Origin: an uncultured Actinomycetes bacterium
GTDB lineage: Bacteria; Actinomycetota; Coriobacteriia; Coriobacteriales; Atopobiaceae
DNA length: 64,000 bases
Reading direction: 5' to 3'
Assembly: GCA_900314645.1 (NCBI GenBank)
Contig: OMWB01000003.1
Coordinates: forward strand, 124,001-188,000
Shown here: positions 15,735 to 25,024 of the stretch, one piece after another
How positions within the stretch are numbered: position 1 is the stretch's first letter
How the letters are laid out: every line of letters begins with the position of its first letter
Program-made: the position numbers and the translations under genes
Notes under the pieces: generated by a model
What the model was told of the DNA's origin: nothing
What the model saw: only the letters and a program-made list of their open reading frames with translations
Databases searched by the model: none

Positions 15735-17375
15735 ATGATGAGCAAGAACATGACCCGTCGTGGCTTCGTCAAGGCTTCTGCGGTCGCTGGTGCCTCCGCC
15801 ATGCTTGCCGCCTGCGGTGGCAACAGCGGTTCTGGTGCTGCGACTGATGGCGCCACCAAGAAGGCCCTCTACTTCGGTCAGTCGAACCCCAAGGAGGGCT
15901 TCGACATGCAGAAGTCGACCAACTCGGGTGAGTCTGCCATCGCTGACTCCATCGTGGAGTCCCCGCTGCGCTGGACCGAGGACAACGTGCTCGTGACCAC
16001 ATTCCTCACCGAGATTCCCTCCTTCGAGGATGATGGCGTCACCCTTCCGTGCGAGATCAAGGAAGGCGTCAAGTTCCACGACGGAACCCCGCTGACCTCC
16101 GCCGACGTGAAGTACTCCTTCGAGCGCATGTTCAAGCCCGCCACCGCGGCCAAGTCCACCTACATGTACGACATGCTTGCCGGCGCCAAGGAGATGCTGG
16201 CTGGCGAGATCGACAACCTCGACGAGGGCATCACCATCGAGGACGACCGCCACTTCACCTTCCACCTGGCTGCCCCGATGGTCACCTTCATCAACAACCT
16301 GGGCATCTCCTACGCGCACATCTTCCCGAAGGATGCCTGCGAGGCGGCTGGCGATGACTGGGGCATGGGCCTCAACATGATCGGCACCGGCAAGTACAAG
16401 CTTGCCGAGAACGATGACACCACCGAGGTCGTCCTCGTGAAGAACGCGGACTACTACGACGGCGAGCCTGCGCTTGACGAGGTGCACTACGTCTTCTATG
16501 ACGACAACGCCACCAAGGTCAACGCCCTCAAGGCCGGCGAGATCGACTGGTGTGACCTCGACGCCGCCCTGCTGAAGGAGTACTCCGAGGATCCCGAGAC
16601 CAAGGACAAGGTCGTCCTGTACGACACGCTGGGCGTCATGTTCATCGCCCTGAACAACTCCTCCGCCAACCTGTCTGACTACCGCGTGCGTCAGGCCCTC
16701 TCGCTTGGCATCAACCGCGAGGAGATCCTGAACAACATCATGGGCGGCGCTGGCAAGGTTGCCTCCGGCTGGCTTTGCCCGTCGACCCCGGGCTGGGATG
16801 CCGACGCCCCCGATCTGGCCTACGACCCCGCCGAGGCCAAGAAGCTCCTCGAGGAGGCTGGCGCCAGCAATCTCTCCCTCAAGTGCGAGACCCGCAACAG
16901 CGGCTCCTACGTTGACATCATGACGGCCGTCCAGGGCATGTGGAAGGAGATTGGCGTCACGCTCGACGTCCAGGGCGTTGACTCGGGCATCTGGTCTGAC
17001 GACCGCGCTGCCGGCAACATCGAGGTTGACTGCCTCGGCTGGTTCCCCCTGTACGCTGACGCGGACAACCACCTGTACACCTACTTCGCGCACACCTCCT
17101 CCGACACCAAGTCGGTCTTCTACCACAACGACGAGTTTGACGCCCTGGTTGACCAGGCTCGCGTTGAGCTTGACCCCGATAAGCGCGCTGACCTGTACAA
17201 GCAGGCCGAGGACATCGCCATCCGTCACGACATGGCGTGCATCCCCCTGTGGTGGCCGAAGCGCTCCTTCGTGGCCCAGCCCTACGTGGTCAACGCCAAG
17301 GTGGGCAACCTGATTTACCACATGGTTGACGTGGACGTCGACCCGACGCACCCGGACTACCCGACTGACCGCTAA
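15735..17375 (+). CDS. Peptide ABC transporter substrate-binding lipoprotein
   Basis: A 546-residue extracytoplasmic binding protein of the SBP_bac_5 family (DppA/OppA type). It has a twin-arginine signal (MTRRGFVKASAVAGA) and lipobox LAAC (Cys27). Family motifs include the region around FHDGTPLTSADVKYSFERM and the block around YRVRQALSLGINREEIL. The ATG at 15735 has AAGGAG 8 bases upstream and starts right at the signal peptide, although the frame is open to 15615. The downstream permease and ATPase genes encode the rest of the system, separated by a strong hairpin. The exact peptide range cannot be read from sequence. Confidence 0.92.
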   Translation: MMSKNMTRRGFVKASAVAGASAMLAACGGNSGSGAATDGATKKALYFGQSNPKEGFDMQKSTNSGESAIADSIVESPLRWTEDNVLVTTFLTEIPSFEDDGVTLPCEIKEGVKFHDGTPLTSADVKYSFERMFKPATAAKSTYMYDMLAGAKEMLAGEIDNLDEGITIEDDRHFTFHLAAPMVTFINNLGISYAHIFPKDACEAAGDDWGMGLNMIGTGKYKLAENDDTTEVVLVKNADYYDGEPALDEVHYVFYDDNATKVNALKAGEIDWCDLDAALLKEYSEDPETKDKVVLYDTLGVMFIALNNSSANLSDYRVRQALSLGINREEILNNIMGGAGKVASGWLCPSTPGWDADAPDLAYDPAEAKKLLEEAGASNLSLKCETRNSGSYVDIMTAVQGMWKEIGVTLDVQGVDSGIWSDDRAAGNIEVDCLGWFPLYADADNHLYTYFAHTSSDTKSVFYHNDEFDALVDQARVELDPDKRADLYKQAEDIAIRHDMACIPLWWPKRSFVAQPYVVNAKVGNLIYHMVDVDVDPTHPDYPTDR

Positions 17376-17407
17376 GGCTCAGAGTGCGTCCTTAACCATG
17401 TGCGGCA

Positions 17408-17447
17408 GGCGGCGCCCCGGCAGACAGTGAACTGCCGGGGCGCCGCC
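17408..17447 (+). terminator. Perfect 16-bp hairpin between binding protein and permease genes
   Basis: GGCGGCGCCCCGGCAG (17408-17423) pairs perfectly with 17432-17447 around an 8-base loop. No U-tract follows, so it may act as a partial terminator or a 3' stabiliser giving higher binding-protein expression. Confidence 0.65.
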
Positions 17448-17482
17448 CCTATAGACGTGCACTTCTCGGATTTGTTACCAGT

Positions 17483-17512
17483 TTGTTCGCGTCGAAATGC
17501 CTTCGCTACACT
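17483..17512 (+). promoter_or_regulatory. Candidate promoter for the dpp permease/ATPase genes
   Basis: TTGTTC (17483-17488) and TACACT (17507-17512) are spaced by 18 bases and lie about 85 bases before the permease start, after the hairpin. They fit a housekeeping sigma-70-type promoter. Confidence 0.5.
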
Positions 17513-17595
17513 GGGTGTATCCAGATTCATAGTTCGGGGTGGCGCGACGCCATCCGTTTGCTTGCAAGGAACGCCTTTCTGAGAGGGGGAGGGTG

Positions 17596-18531
17596 ATGAG
17601 GGACTATCTGATCAAACGTACGATTGAGGCGCTGGGGGTGATTCTGGCCATTGCGGCCATCACGTTCTTTGTGCTGAACATCGTTCCTGGTGACCCAGTA
17701 CGCGTGATGCTTGGCGAGATGGCCGATGAGGCCACGGTCCAGCAAGTGCGCCATTCCATGGGACTCGACCGTCCGGTGCTCGAGCAGTTCTTTGGTTGGC
17801 TCGGCAACATGCTGCGCGGTGACCTTGGCACGTCGTACACGCAGCGTAAGCCGGTCATCACCCTGATGGGCAACGCGCTGAAGTACACCGCGCGGCTGGC
17901 TGGCTGGGCCTACCTCTTTGCGCTGGCACTCGGCCTGTTCATGGGTGTCATGGCGGCTGTCTATCACGGCAAGCTGCTCGACCGCCTGCTCATGACCCTG
18001 GCTGTTGCCGGCATCTCTGCGCCTGCCTTCTGGGTGGCCGTCATCCTGCAGATCGTCTTCGCGCTCAACCTCAAGTGGTTCCCGCTCGCGGGCGTCAAGA
18101 AGGCTGGCGCGTTCTTCCTGCCCACCATCGCGCTGGGCGTACGCTATGCCGCGTCCATTGCGCGTGTGACCCGTACCTCCATGCTTGAGGTGCTGAGCCA
18201 GGACTACATGCGTACGGCCGAGGCCAAGGGCCTCGCACGCTGGACGGTCATCTTGGGACATGGCTTCCGCAACGCGCTCATCCCCATCATCACCATCGCA
18301 GGCACTCAGCTGGGCGACATCTTCACGGGCTCCATCCTCATCGAGACCATCTTCGCTATTCCGGGCATTGGCTCGATGCTTCTGACCGCCATTAACCAGC
18401 GCGACCTGCCGCTCATTGAGGGCGGCGTCATGTACATCGCCCTCATCTGCGTCGTGGTGTATCTCATCGTTGACATCCTGTATGCGGTGGTCGATCCGCG
18501 CATCCGTCTCGGAGGGGAGGTGTCTGAGTAA
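17596..18531 (+). CDS. dppB: Peptide ABC transporter permease (DppB type)
   Basis: A 311-residue inner membrane permease of the BPD_transp_1 family. An N-terminal membrane helix (IKRTIEALGVILAIAAITFFVLN) is followed by PGDPVRVMLGE, typical of DppB/OppB. The cytoplasmic EAA loop is visible as YMRTAEAKGLARWTVILGH. The ATG at 17596 follows GGGGGAGGG and begins at the membrane helix, so it is preferred over the upstream 17539 start. It overlaps the next gene by one base (TAATG). Confidence 0.92.
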   Translation: MRDYLIKRTIEALGVILAIAAITFFVLNIVPGDPVRVMLGEMADEATVQQVRHSMGLDRPVLEQFFGWLGNMLRGDLGTSYTQRKPVITLMGNALKYTARLAGWAYLFALALGLFMGVMAAVYHGKLLDRLLMTLAVAGISAPAFWVAVILQIVFALNLKWFPLAGVKKAGAFFLPTIALGVRYAASIARVTRTSMLEVLSQDYMRTAEAKGLARWTVILGHGFRNALIPIITIAGTQLGDIFTGSILIETIFAIPGIGSMLLTAINQRDLPLIEGGVMYIALICVVVYLIVDILYAVVDPRIRLGGEVSE

Positions 18532-19496
18532 TGGCGCTTTTGACTCCTGATTCCAAAGACTCCAAGCAGAAGAAGGCCGAGCGCATCGCCTCGGATGCCG
18601 CTGAGGCCCTGCAGGAAGAGCGCGTTGCCGCACAGACGGGCGGCAAGCGTCGTGCCCAGAGCTACTGGGCCGTTTCTTGGAACATCTTCAAGAAGAACAA
18701 GCTGGGCATGTTCTGCCTGCTCATCGTCATCTTGCTGGTGCTGATCGCCATCTTTGCGCCGTTGCTCTCTCCGTATGACCCGTACGCGCAGGAGCTCTCC
18801 AACCGCTATCAGGCGCCGGGAGGAGCGCACCTCTTTGGTACCGACGAGTTTGGCCGTGACCTGCTGTCCCGCATGCTTTATGGCTGCCGCATCTCGCTCT
18901 CGGTAGGCGTGGTCTCGCAGGCCATCGCGCTGGTCATCGGCTTTTTGGCCGGCGTGAGCGCGGGCTACTTCGGTGGCTGGGTTGACTCCGTCATCTCGTT
19001 CATCATCCAGGTGTTCTCCAGCTTCCCGTTCTTGCTCTTCGCTATCGTCGTCATGTTCGTCTTGGGGCCGGGTCTCATCAACCTGTATGTGGCGCTTGGC
19101 CTTCTGATGTGGACGGGCACGGCGCGCCTCGTGCGTGGTGACGTCATGCGCCTCAAGGGCTCGGAATACATCCAAAGCTGCATCCTCTCCGGCGGCAGCA
19201 GCTGGCGCGTGATCATGAAGCACCTGCTTCCCAACTGTGTCTCTACGCTCATCGTCACCTCTACGCTAGGCATCCCCAACGCCATCCTGTCCGAGGCCTC
19301 GCTTTCGTTCCTCGGTCTGGGCGTGCAGCCGCCCATGGCGTCGTGGGGCCAGATGATCAGCGCGGCGCGTTCGGTCATCCAGTCCAGCACGTACTACTCG
19401 GTGATCCCGGGTGTTGCCATCATCATCACGGTCATGGCGTTCAACCTGCTGGGCGATGCCCTGCGCGACGCCCTTGACCCCAAGATGCGCAGCTAA
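18531..19496 (+). CDS. dppC: Peptide ABC transporter permease (DppC type)
   Basis: A 321-residue permease of the DppC/OppC family. A long cytoplasmic N-terminus with Lys/Glu-rich stretch precedes the first helix (LGMFCLLIVILLVLIAIFAPLL). Typical motifs are HLFGTDEFGRDLLSRMLYGCRISL and the EAA loop near GSEYIQSCILSGGSSWRVI. LSEASLSFLGLGVQPP near the C-terminus is characteristic. It pairs with DppB to form the channel. Confidence 0.93.
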   Translation: MALLTPDSKDSKQKKAERIASDAAEALQEERVAAQTGGKRRAQSYWAVSWNIFKKNKLGMFCLLIVILLVLIAIFAPLLSPYDPYAQELSNRYQAPGGAHLFGTDEFGRDLLSRMLYGCRISLSVGVVSQAIALVIGFLAGVSAGYFGGWVDSVISFIIQVFSSFPFLLFAIVVMFVLGPGLINLYVALGLLMWTGTARLVRGDVMRLKGSEYIQSCILSGGSSWRVIMKHLLPNCVSTLIVTSTLGIPNAILSEASLSFLGLGVQPPMASWGQMISAARSVIQSSTYYSVIPGVAIIITVMAFNLLGDALRDALDPKMRS

Positions 19497-19507
19497 GGAG
19501 GCCACTG

Positions 19508-20569
19508 ATGACAGACGTTAAGAACGCGTACGAAACCAAGGTCACCAGCCACGTGGCCGACGGCGTCAGCACGGCAGAGACCCTGCTTGAGGTCAAGGAC
19601 CTCTCCGTCACCCTCTTCACGGAGGATGGCGCGCTGCCCGCCATCCAGGAGCTCTCGTTCATCATGCGCAAGGGTGAGACGCTTGCCGTGGTGGGCGAGT
19701 CTGGCTGCGGCAAGTCGATGACGGCGCTCTCCATCATGGGCCTTCTGCCCCAGCCTCCCGCGAAGATCGTGGGCGGGTCCATCAACTTTGAGGGCAAGGA
19801 CCTTGCCAAGCTCTCGCGCGACGAGATGCGCGCCTATCGCGGCAACCGCATCGGCATGATTTTCCAGGAGCCTATGACCTCGCTCAACCCGGTCATGACG
19901 GCTGGACGCCAGATTCGCGAGGGCCTTTTGGTCCACAACAAGGGCATGTCCAAGAAGGACGCCGACGCCCGCGCGCTCGAGATGATCAAGCTGGTGGGTA
20001 TCCCTGCGCCCGAGAAGGTCTTCAAGAGCTATCCGCACGAGCTTTCAGGTGGCATGCGCCAGCGCGTCATGATTGCCATGGCGCTTGCGTGCCAGCCGTC
20101 GCTTCTTATCTGCGACGAGCCCACCACCGCTCTGGACGTGACCATTCAGGCTCAGATTCTGCAGCTCATTGACAAGATGCGCGAGGAGCTGGGCACTGCC
20201 GTCATGCTCATCACGCATGACATGGGCGTCGTGTCCGAGATGGCCGACTGGGTGCTCGTCATGTACGCCGGACGCCTGGTTGAGTACACCAACGCCTACG
20301 AGCTCTTCACCAATCCCGAGCATCCCTACACCACGGGCCTCATCGCATCGATTCCGCAGCTTGATGGCCGCGTGGAAGAGCTCTACGCCATTCCAGGCAA
20401 CGTCCCGATGCTCGACGAGCTGCCCACGGGTTGCCTCTTCAACCCGCGCTGCCCGTATGCGCGCGCAGGGCTCTGCGACAAGGAATTCCCGCCCATGACG
20501 CCGGTCGATGGCAAACAGAACCACCATGTTGCCTGCTGGAAGTTCACCGAGAAGTGGGGTGATGCATGA
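19508..20569 (+). CDS. dppD: Peptide ABC transporter ATP-binding protein (DppD type)
   Basis: A 353-residue ABC ATPase. Walker A is GESGCGKS (63-70), signature [15 protein letters not shown], Walker [13 protein letters not shown], followed by an H-loop (LITHDMGVV). The C-terminal oligopeptide-transporter domain contains the cysteine cluster [15 protein letters not shown] seen in this family. TAAGGAGG precedes the start. It is translated in the run dppB-C-D-F. Confidence 0.94.
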   Translation: MTDVKNAYETKVTSHVADGVSTAETLLEVKDLSVTLFTEDGALPAIQELSFIMRKGETLAVVGESGCGKSMTALSIMGLLPQPPAKIVGGSINFEGKDLAKLSRDEMRAYRGNRIGMIFQEPMTSLNPVMTAGRQIREGLLVHNKGMSKKDADARALEMIKLVGIPAPEKVFKSYPHELSGGMRQRVMIAMALACQPSLLICDEPTTALDVTIQAQILQLIDKMREELGTAVMLITHDMGVVSEMADWVLVMYAGRLVEYTNAYELFTNPEHPYTTGLIASIPQLDGRVEELYAIPGNVPMLDELPTGCLFNPRCPYARAGLCDKEFPPMTPVDGKQNHHVACWKFTEKWGDA

Positions 20570-21600
20570 TGGCCAAGCGTAAGGAGCTAGGAGAGGTCAT
20601 CCTCAAGGCCGATCACCTGACCAAGCACTATCCCATCAAGAAGGGCCTGTTTGGCAAGGCCGATAACTACGTGCATGCCCTTGAGGACGTGAGCTTTGAG
20701 GTGCGTCGCGGCGAGACCTTCGCCATCGTGGGCGAGTCTGGCTGCGGTAAGTCGACGACGGGCAAGTGCGTCCTGCGCCTGACCGAGCCCACGAGTGGTA
20801 CGGTCACGCTGGACGGCGTGGACTTCACCGCGCTCTCGGGCGCTGAGCTGACCGAGGCGCGCAAGAAGATGACGCTCATCTTCCAAGACCCGTATTCGTC
20901 GCTGAACCCGCGCATGACGGTGGCCGACATCATCGCCGAACCTCTGGACATCGCCAAGACGTACAAGACGCGTGAGGAGCGTGACGCCCGCGTCGAGGAG
21001 ATTATGAGCAAGGTCGGCCTCGACCTCGCCTATAAGTATCGCTATCCGCATGAGTTCTCCGGTGGACAGCGCCAGCGCATTGGCATTGCCCGCGCCATCG
21101 TGCTCGAGCCCGAGATTGTCATCTGCGACGAGCCCGTCTCCGCGCTTGACGTGTCGGTTCAGGCGAAGGTCATCAACCTTCTCGAGCAGCTGCAGCGTGA
21201 CCTGGGCCTTGCCTACATCTTCATCAGCCACGACCTCTCGGTGGTCAAGCACATCTCTGACCGCATCATGGTCATGTACCTCGGTCACATGATGGAGCTG
21301 GCAAGTGCGGACGAGCTGTTCGCTCACCCGAGCCATCCCTACACCGAGGCCCTGCTGGGCGTCGTTCCGCGCATCACGCGCGAGCGTATCCAGGACAAGA
21401 AGATCCTGACGGGCGACGTGCCCAGTCCAGCCAACCCGCCTTCGGGTTGCTGCTTCCACACACGCTGCGCCAATTGCATGCGTGTGTGCTCCCAGCGCGC
21501 TCCCAAAGAGATTGAGATTGCTCCGGGTCATGTGTGCGCCTGTCACCTGTATGACGAGACGCTCACCGCTGAGGAGAAGACGCCCGCGCCGCTCGTCTAG
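20566..21600 (+). CDS. dppF: Peptide ABC transporter ATP-binding protein (DppF type)
   Basis: The second ATPase of the peptide importer, 344 residues. Walker [13 protein letters not shown], signature FSGGQRQRIGIARA, Walker B IVICDEPVSALD and the C-terminal cysteine-containing CCFHTRCANCMRVC block are visible. Its start overlaps the dppD stop (ATGATG). A second ATG directly follows and could be the real start. With DppD it forms the ATPase heterodimer. Confidence 0.94.
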   Translation: MMAKRKELGEVILKADHLTKHYPIKKGLFGKADNYVHALEDVSFEVRRGETFAIVGESGCGKSTTGKCVLRLTEPTSGTVTLDGVDFTALSGAELTEARKKMTLIFQDPYSSLNPRMTVADIIAEPLDIAKTYKTREERDARVEEIMSKVGLDLAYKYRYPHEFSGGQRQRIGIARAIVLEPEIVICDEPVSALDVSVQAKVINLLEQLQRDLGLAYIFISHDLSVVKHISDRIMVMYLGHMMELASADELFAHPSHPYTEALLGVVPRITRERIQDKKILTGDVPSPANPPSGCCFHTRCANCMRVCSQRAPKEIEIAPGHVCACHLYDETLTAEEKTPAPLV

Positions 21601-21610
21601 CGCAGGCGAG

Positions 21611-21630
21611 GTGGGACAAGGGTTCCGAAC
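21611..21630. repeat. Short dispersed element GTGGGACAAGGGTT, copy 1
   Basis: The 19-base sequence GTGGGACAAGGGTTCCGAA, just after the dppF stop, recurs with one mismatch on the minus strand at 44259-44241, inside a terminator. The core GTGGGACA and the following GGGTTnCCGAA also resemble parts of the inverted repeat at 39017. It appears to be a small intergenic repeat family. Confidence 0.5.
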
Positions 21631-21648
21631 TCGTGTTGCACACAAAAG

Positions 21649-21678
21649 AAGGGCCCCTCGACATGCCGAGGGGCCCTT
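21649..21678. terminator. Bidirectional terminator between convergent dppF and second binding protein
   Basis: AAGGGGCCCCTCG-type stem: AAGGGCCCCTCG (21649-21660) pairs with CGAGGGGCCCTT (21667-21678). The minus strand continues with CTTTTGTG and the plus strand with TTTGCG, so it likely serves both convergent genes. Confidence 0.85.
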
Positions 21679-21705
21679 TGCGTTACCGGTGGTAGGAGGT
21701 TGAGA

Positions 21706-23328
21706 CTACGCCTTGGTGACGTGCTTGAAGTGGAAGTCCACGAGCACCTCGAGGCCGTTGAAGCCCTCACGCAGGACGTACGGGTTCTGCGGCCAGTCCA
21801 CGGGGATGGTGCCGAAGTCCTCGCGCACGAGCTTGTTGTCAGCCTTGATGGTGTTCTCGGTGACCTCAGCCTCATCCATGGCGCTACGTGCAGCTTGGAC
21901 ATAGGCGTCAAACTCGGGGCTGTTGTAGAAGGAGCTGCGCAGGGAGGCCTTGTCGCTCGTGAAGAAGGAGCCCATGTGCTCCACGCCCACGAAGGACAGG
22001 GTGGACCAGGTCACGAGTGTGCAGACAAGGTTGCCCGCGGCGCGGTCGTCACGCCACTGCTGCGGGTCCATGGTCTCGACCTTGCAGTCGACGCCAATCT
22101 CCTGCCACTTGGCCTGGATGGCGACCATGACGTTCTCGTCAACGGGACGCACCTTGGCGGTGAAGGAGATGGTGGGGTTACCAGCCTCGGCCAGAAGCTC
22201 CTTGGCACGGTCGACGTTGTACTCAAGGACGGTGCCGTTGGGGTCAGAGCCGGACTCCGAAGGCGGAATGAAGCCGGTGCAGGGGAGTGCCGCGCCAGAC
22301 AGGATGGTGTCGCAGAGCTCCTGACGGTTGATGGCAAGCGACAGTGCCTCGCGGACCTTGATGTCCTGGAACTCGGGGCCGTTGAGGTTGAGGTTGACAA
22401 ACTGCGTGGCAGCGGGGGTGTAGTACACGAGCGCAGCGGAAATCTCGGGGTCGTCCTTGTACTGCTCAAGCAGGGAGGTGTCGACGAAGCACAGGTCGAT
22501 GTCATTGTTCTGGTAGCTCATGACGCGCGAGCCGGCATCGTCGATATAGGTGATCTCGACGCGGTCGAGTGCCGGACGACCCTCATGGTAGTCATCAAAA
22601 GCGACCAGGACGCACTCGGTGGTGTCGTCGTTGCTCTCGATCTTGAAGGGGCCCGTGCCGATGAAGTCGGTGCCAATGCCCCAGTTGTCGCCAGCGGCCT
22701 CACAGGCGGCTGCCGGGTAGATGGAAGCATAGAACTGGCAGAGCATGCGCACGAACGAGGAGTAGACCTGCGTCAGGGTGATGGTGAAGTGCGTGTCGTC
22801 AACCACGGTGAGGCCGGCAAGCTCGGTGGCCTTGTCGTCGATGATGTCCTGGGCGCCGACGATGTACGTGTAGGAGTCGGTCTGGGACTTCAGCTTGAAC
22901 AGACGCTCGAAGGTGTACTTGACGTCATTGGCGGTGAGGACGGTGCCATCGTGGAACTTGACGTCGCTCTTGAGCTCGAAGGAGTAGGTGAGGCCATCCT
23001 CGGAAACCTCAGGCAGAGCGGTGAGAAGCAGCGGCTTGACCTCCTGAGTGACGGGGTCGAGCGTCACGAGGGTGTCGCAGACGTTTTCGGAAATGCCGAT
23101 GGTGTTGGAGGTGAGCTGGGTGTCCACGTTGGCGCCGGGGTTAGAGGTGCCAAAGCGCAGAACGGCTGCGCCGCCCTCGTCGCCACCAGCAGTGCTTCCG
23201 CCACCGCAAGCGGCCAGAGGCATGGCTGCGGCTGCGACGGCAGCGCCAAGGGCGCCGCGCAGGAAGCAACGACGGGACAGCTCGGGCGAGAGAGCGCGGG
23301 CTAGCACGCCTTGACGAACGTTTGCCAT
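21706..23328 (-). CDS. Second peptide-type substrate-binding lipoprotein
   Basis: A 540-residue SBP_bac_5 family protein. It has twin arginines (SRRCFLRG, about 18-25), a hydrophobic stretch and a lipobox LAAC (Cys41), with 19 or so residues ahead of the RR pair. Typical family segments include VKFHDGTVLTANDVKYTFERL and DIKVREALSLAINRQEL. AAAGGATG precedes the start. It is convergent to the dpp genes, with no permease or ATPase of its own in the window. It may therefore hand other peptides (or a different oligomer) to the adjacent Dpp channel. The ligand is unknown. Confidence 0.9.
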   Translation of the reverse strand: MANVRQGVLARALSPELSRRCFLRGALGAAVAAAAMPLAACGGGSTAGGDEGGAAVLRFGTSNPGANVDTQLTSNTIGISENVCDTLVTLDPVTQEVKPLLLTALPEVSEDGLTYSFELKSDVKFHDGTVLTANDVKYTFERLFKLKSQTDSYTYIVGAQDIIDDKATELAGLTVVDDTHFTITLTQVYSSFVRMLCQFYASIYPAAACEAAGDNWGIGTDFIGTGPFKIESNDDTTECVLVAFDDYHEGRPALDRVEITYIDDAGSRVMSYQNNDIDLCFVDTSLLEQYKDDPEISAALVYYTPAATQFVNLNLNGPEFQDIKVREALSLAINRQELCDTILSGAALPCTGFIPPSESGSDPNGTVLEYNVDRAKELLAEAGNPTISFTAKVRPVDENVMVAIQAKWQEIGVDCKVETMDPQQWRDDRAAGNLVCTLVTWSTLSFVGVEHMGSFFTSDKASLRSSFYNSPEFDAYVQAARSAMDEAEVTENTIKADNKLVREDFGTIPVDWPQNPYVLREGFNGLEVLVDFHFKHVTKA

Positions 23329-23712
23329 GGTTCATCCTTTCATAGAGGGGAAGTGCATATTGTTCAGAACATACGGTATCGCGTTCGTCAAACACAAGCG
23401 CTGTAGCTGTGATTTAACGGAAGCGACCGCTTGCAGACCGTTTCAGCCTGCTGAGAGCCTGGCTGAAGCAAGACGTAACGTCTGGGTCCAAGCCAAGGAT
23501 GCGCTTGGCAGGAAGAGAACCCAGGCATCTGTGTCGTACGGCCCGGTAGCTGGCATCAAACTGGAGATTTACCGATCAAATACCTGGGGCGGGCAAAGCG
23601 GCTAGGTCGTGGTGGTCAGACGATGATATGTGGGCGCTTTCGGGGAGGATGCTGATGTCGACTACAATGAGTGGGAAAAATGATGCGCCGAACCCGCAGA
23701 AGGGAACCATCC
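23329..23712. other. Divergent intergenic region between second SBP gene and pepT
   Basis: No gene is supported in these 384 bases. A TTGACG on the minus strand (23391-23386) could be part of the SBP promoter, but no matching -10 is at the right distance. For pepT, TACAAT at 23663-23668 is a good -10, though the -35 is weak. A stem-loop with arms CTTGC + TTCAGCC and GGCTGAA + GCAAG spans 23430-23472. I recognise no riboswitch or T-box. Confidence 0.4.
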
Positions 23713-24966
23713 ATGAGTGATGTTGTTGATCGCTTCATCAAGTATTGCAAGGTGGCCTCGCAGTCTAACCCCCTGACTGCTGACACCGTGCCGTCCACAA
23801 AGTGCCAGTTTGACATGGCTCGCGTCATCGTGGAGGACCTGGAGGAGCTTGGTGCTGAGGACGTGCGCATGGATGACCATGCCTACGTGACGGCACACTG
23901 GCCCGCGAGCGAGGGCTGCGAGGACTTGCCTACGCTGGGCTTTTGCTGCCACATCGACACGGCGTGGCAGTCGTATGGCGACCCAGTTCATCCCCAGATT
24001 AAGCGCTATGAGGGCGGAAAGCTCACTATCGGCACGGGCCGTGACGGCCGTGAGGTGTGGGTGAGCCCTGAGACCAACCGTCACCTCGAGCACATGGTGG
24101 GATGGGACCTCATCACCTCCGATGGCACGTCGCTTCTGGGCGGAGACGACAAAGCTGGAGACGCCATGTGCCTCTCGCTGATGAAGCGCCTGAAGGATGA
24201 TCCGTCGCTGCCGCATCCGCGCCTCGCGTTCTCGTTCGTTCCAGACGAGGAGATTGGTCACGGTGCCGCCCTGCTTGACTTGGACGAGTTTGGCGCGCGC
24301 TTTGGCTATACCATCGACGGTGGTCCGCTCGGCGAGTTCTGCTATGAGACCTTCAACGCGGCAGAGGCATGCGTGCGTGCCACAGGCATCTCGGTTCATA
24401 CGGGCACGGCAAAGGGTGTCATGATCAACGCGTCTGAGGCTATTATGCGCTTCCACCAGCTGATTCCCGCATCTGAGCGCCCAGAGTTCACCGAGGGCTA
24501 CGATGGGTTCTACTACCTCGAGCGTATGGAAGGAAACTGCGAGGCTGCCCTGGCGGACTACATCATTCGTGACCATGACCAGGCAAAGGTGGAATCTCGT
24601 AAGCAGCTCATGCGCACGGCGGTTGACCTGGTCAACCAACAGTTTGGTAGCGAGGTGCTGTCCATTGACATCCACGACCAGTATCACAACCTGGCCGACA
24701 TCGTGACCCTTCCCGAGAACGCGCACCTCATCGAGAACGCGCGAAAGGCGTATGCTTCCATCGGTCAGGAGATGACCTGCATCCCCATGCGTGGCGGCAC
24801 CGACGGCTCGCAGCTTTCGTTCCGTGGTTTTGCCTGCGCAAACCTCTCTGCGTGCTATTACAATGCCCATGGCGTGCGAGAGTTTGTGCCGGTGCCCGAG
24901 CTCGAGGCTATGGTGGACATGCTGGTAGACCTGGTGGCCCGCTATGCGGTGCCTCAGGAGGCCTAG
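23713..24966 (+). CDS. pepT: Peptidase T (tripeptide aminopeptidase)
   Basis: This M20B family dizinc aminopeptidase of 417 residues removes the N-terminal residue from tripeptides in the cytoplasm. Metal and catalytic residues are in place: His80 and Asp82 in FCCHIDTA, bridging Asp145 in GGDDKAG, catalytic Glu179 with Glu180 in PDEEIGHG, Asp202 in TIDGG, and His386 near the C-terminus (YNAHGVREF). The frame is open upstream, but the ATG at 23713 matches the family start and has GAAGGGAACC before it. It lies near the peptide importer. Confidence 0.94.
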   Translation: MSDVVDRFIKYCKVASQSNPLTADTVPSTKCQFDMARVIVEDLEELGAEDVRMDDHAYVTAHWPASEGCEDLPTLGFCCHIDTAWQSYGDPVHPQIKRYEGGKLTIGTGRDGREVWVSPETNRHLEHMVGWDLITSDGTSLLGGDDKAGDAMCLSLMKRLKDDPSLPHPRLAFSFVPDEEIGHGAALLDLDEFGARFGYTIDGGPLGEFCYETFNAAEACVRATGISVHTGTAKGVMINASEAIMRFHQLIPASERPEFTEGYDGFYYLERMEGNCEAALADYIIRDHDQAKVESRKQLMRTAVDLVNQQFGSEVLSIDIHDQYHNLADIVTLPENAHLIENARKAYASIGQEMTCIPMRGGTDGSQLSFRGFACANLSACYYNAHGVREFVPVPELEAMVDMLVDLVARYAVPQEA

Positions 24967-25024
24967 TGACGCGTGATCCAATCAGTGGCCAGCGCCAATA
25001 TCTATAGAGGAGTGAAAAGACGGT

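Noticed and set aside
15579..17351. Long minus-strand reading frame (590 codons)
   Set aside because: Shadow of the peptide-binding protein gene; no motif or ribosome binding site.
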